Shown one piece after another: positions 5,104 through 5,917 of a stretch of 5,917 nt of DNA (positions are counted from its first letter, which is position 1; each line of letters opens with the position of its first letter). Where the stretch lies: the NCBI GenBank assembly GCA_014534385.1, contig JACVRP010000240.1, positions 1 through 5,917 of the forward strand, given 5' to 3'. The DNA comes from Cyanobacteria bacterium Co-bin13. GTDB lineage: Bacteria > Cyanobacteriota > Cyanobacteriia > Phormidesmidales > Phormidesmidaceae. The position numbers were made by a program, and so were the translations under genes. A model generated the notes under the pieces. The model did no database searches and was not told the origin of the DNA. It saw only the letters and a program-made list of their open reading frames with translations.

Positions 5104-5917
5104 ATGCTTGATCCTGTTGAAATTAAGCGAGAGCTTGAAAGTTTGTCTAATCGCCTGGGTAAAACCCAGGACTATCTTTGACATTCCTGCCTTAGAAGCC
5201 AAAATTCAAGACCTGGAGCAGGTTGCCGCCCAGCCCGACTTTTGGGATAACCAGACCCAAGCCCAAGAAGCTCTGCAAGAACTCAGTGACTACAAATCTC
5301 ACCTGGCCCAGCTAGAAGGGTGGAAATCTAGCCTGGAAGACACCAAGGCCATCCTGGAGCTGCTGGAGCTGGAATCAGACGAGTCGCTGCTACAGGAAGC
5401 TCAAGACAACGTCACTCAGCTCGGCCAGGAGCTAGAGCAGTGGGAGCTACAGCAGCTGCTCTCAGGCCCCTACGATAAGAAAGGGGCCGTTCTCACCATT
5501 AATGCTGGAGCTGGGGGCACCGACGCCCAGGACTGGGCCGAAATGCTGCTGCGCATGTACACCCGCTGGGCCGAAAGCCAGCGCTACAAGGTGCATTTGG
5601 TAGAAGTTTCTGAGGGAGAAGAGGCGGGCATTAAGTCGGCCACCCTAGAAATTGATGGCCGCTACGCCTTTGGCTACCTTCGCTCAGAAAAGGGAACCCA
5701 CCGGCTGGTACGCATTTCCCCCTTCAACGCCAATGACAAGCGGCAGACGAGCTTTGCCGGTGTAGAGATCATGCCGATTCTAGATCAGTCGATTGATCTA
5801 GAGATTCCTGAAAAGGACCTGGAGATCAAGACTTCTCGATCCGGTGGAGCAGGCGGGCAGAACGTCAACAAGGTAGAGACTGCCGTGCGAATTACCCACC
5901 TGCCGACAGGGATTTCA
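5104..5917 (+). CDS. prfB: Peptide chain release factor 2, programmed +1 frameshift, 3' end beyond window
   Basis: RF2 reads UGA and UAA stop codons in the ribosomal A site and triggers peptide release. Codons 1-25 (ATG 5104 to CTT 5176-5178) are in one frame and are followed by in-frame TGA at 5179-5181; reading resumes in the +1 frame with GAC at 5180 and stays open for 246 codons to the window end. The joined product has 271 of roughly 365 residues: a helical N-terminal domain with PDFWDN, then the stop-codon recognition tripeptide SPF at residues 205-207 (5717-5725), and the catalytic GGQ at 250-252 (5852-5860) inside SGGAGGQNVNKVETAVRI. These numbers equal those of E. coli RF2, and UGA is codon 26 in both, so this is the known autoregulatory shift and not a damaged gene. 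Residue 246 is Ser. No strong ribosome binding site precedes the ATG (only AAGAAA-like bases), so initiation may be weak. The remaining third domain lies off the edge. Confidence 0.96.
5154..5182 (+). promoter_or_regulatory. RF2 recoding site: hairpin, AGGA and CUUUGAC slip sequence
   Basis: CTTTGAC at 5176-5182 is the conserved RF2 shift site: when RF2 is scarce, the ribosome pauses at UGA and tRNA-Leu slips from CUU to UUU. The stimulating Shine-Dalgarno-like element is AGGA at 5168-5171, 4 nt before CTT, weaker than the AGGGGG of E. coli. In addition, CCTGGGT (5154-5160) and ACCCAGG (5164-5170) form a perfect 7-bp hairpin with an AAA loop that contains the first three bases of AGGA. The slip site is certain from sequence and family knowledge; a role for the hairpin is inference. 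Confidence 0.9.

Noticed and set aside
5104..5181. prfB read as a frameshifted pseudogene
   Set aside because: The interruption is exactly the conserved RF2 recoding signal at codon 26, and all downstream catalytic motifs are intact at their normal positions.

Overview
The window comes from a cyanobacterium. It opens with the C-terminal end of a photosystem II D1 gene carrying all the manganese-cluster ligands expected there. It contains four copies of the cyanobacterial palindrome HIP1 (GCGATCGC). Its enolase, BioF, Bax-inhibitor-like protein and RF2 also read as cyanobacterial versions of these families. The moderately high GC content and the GA-rich octamer repeat suggest a Leptolyngbya/Nodosilinea-like lineage, but that placement is a guess and no genus can be fixed from this sequence.

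Layout from left to right: (1) the last 54 codons of psbA with a strong UUCG-tetraloop terminator; (2) a short plus-strand gene (405-608) for a 67-residue protein with four cysteines near its N-terminus; (3) a convergent intergenic stretch (609-790) filled with opposing GA-rich and CT-rich 8-nt repeats; (4) on the minus strand bioF, and 55 nt upstream of it a gene for a small secreted protein of unknown function; (5) eno on the minus strand with its own terminator; (6) a divergent promoter region (4050-4238); (7) on the plus strand a seven-helix Bax inhibitor-1 family membrane protein, followed by two hairpins, the second of which looks like a terminator; (8) the first three quarters of prfB (release factor 2), which runs off the right edge.

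The genes are a mixture of housekeeping functions (photosynthesis, biotin, glycolysis, translation termination) and do not form one pathway. The only likely co-transcribed pair is the secreted-protein gene followed by bioF. No mobile element, CRISPR array, tRNA, rRNA or phage gene was seen.

The most interesting point is prfB. Its reading frame is broken at codon 26 by an in-frame UGA in the classic CUUUGAC context, so RF2 must be made by programmed +1 frameshifting. Here the usual strong Shine-Dalgarno-like stimulator is reduced to AGGA, and its AGG lies inside a perfect 7-bp hairpin just upstream of the slip site. Second-tier observations are the loss of a conserved C-terminal aspartate in the Bax-inhibitor-like protein, the four-cysteine small protein next to psbA, and the octamer repeat block.
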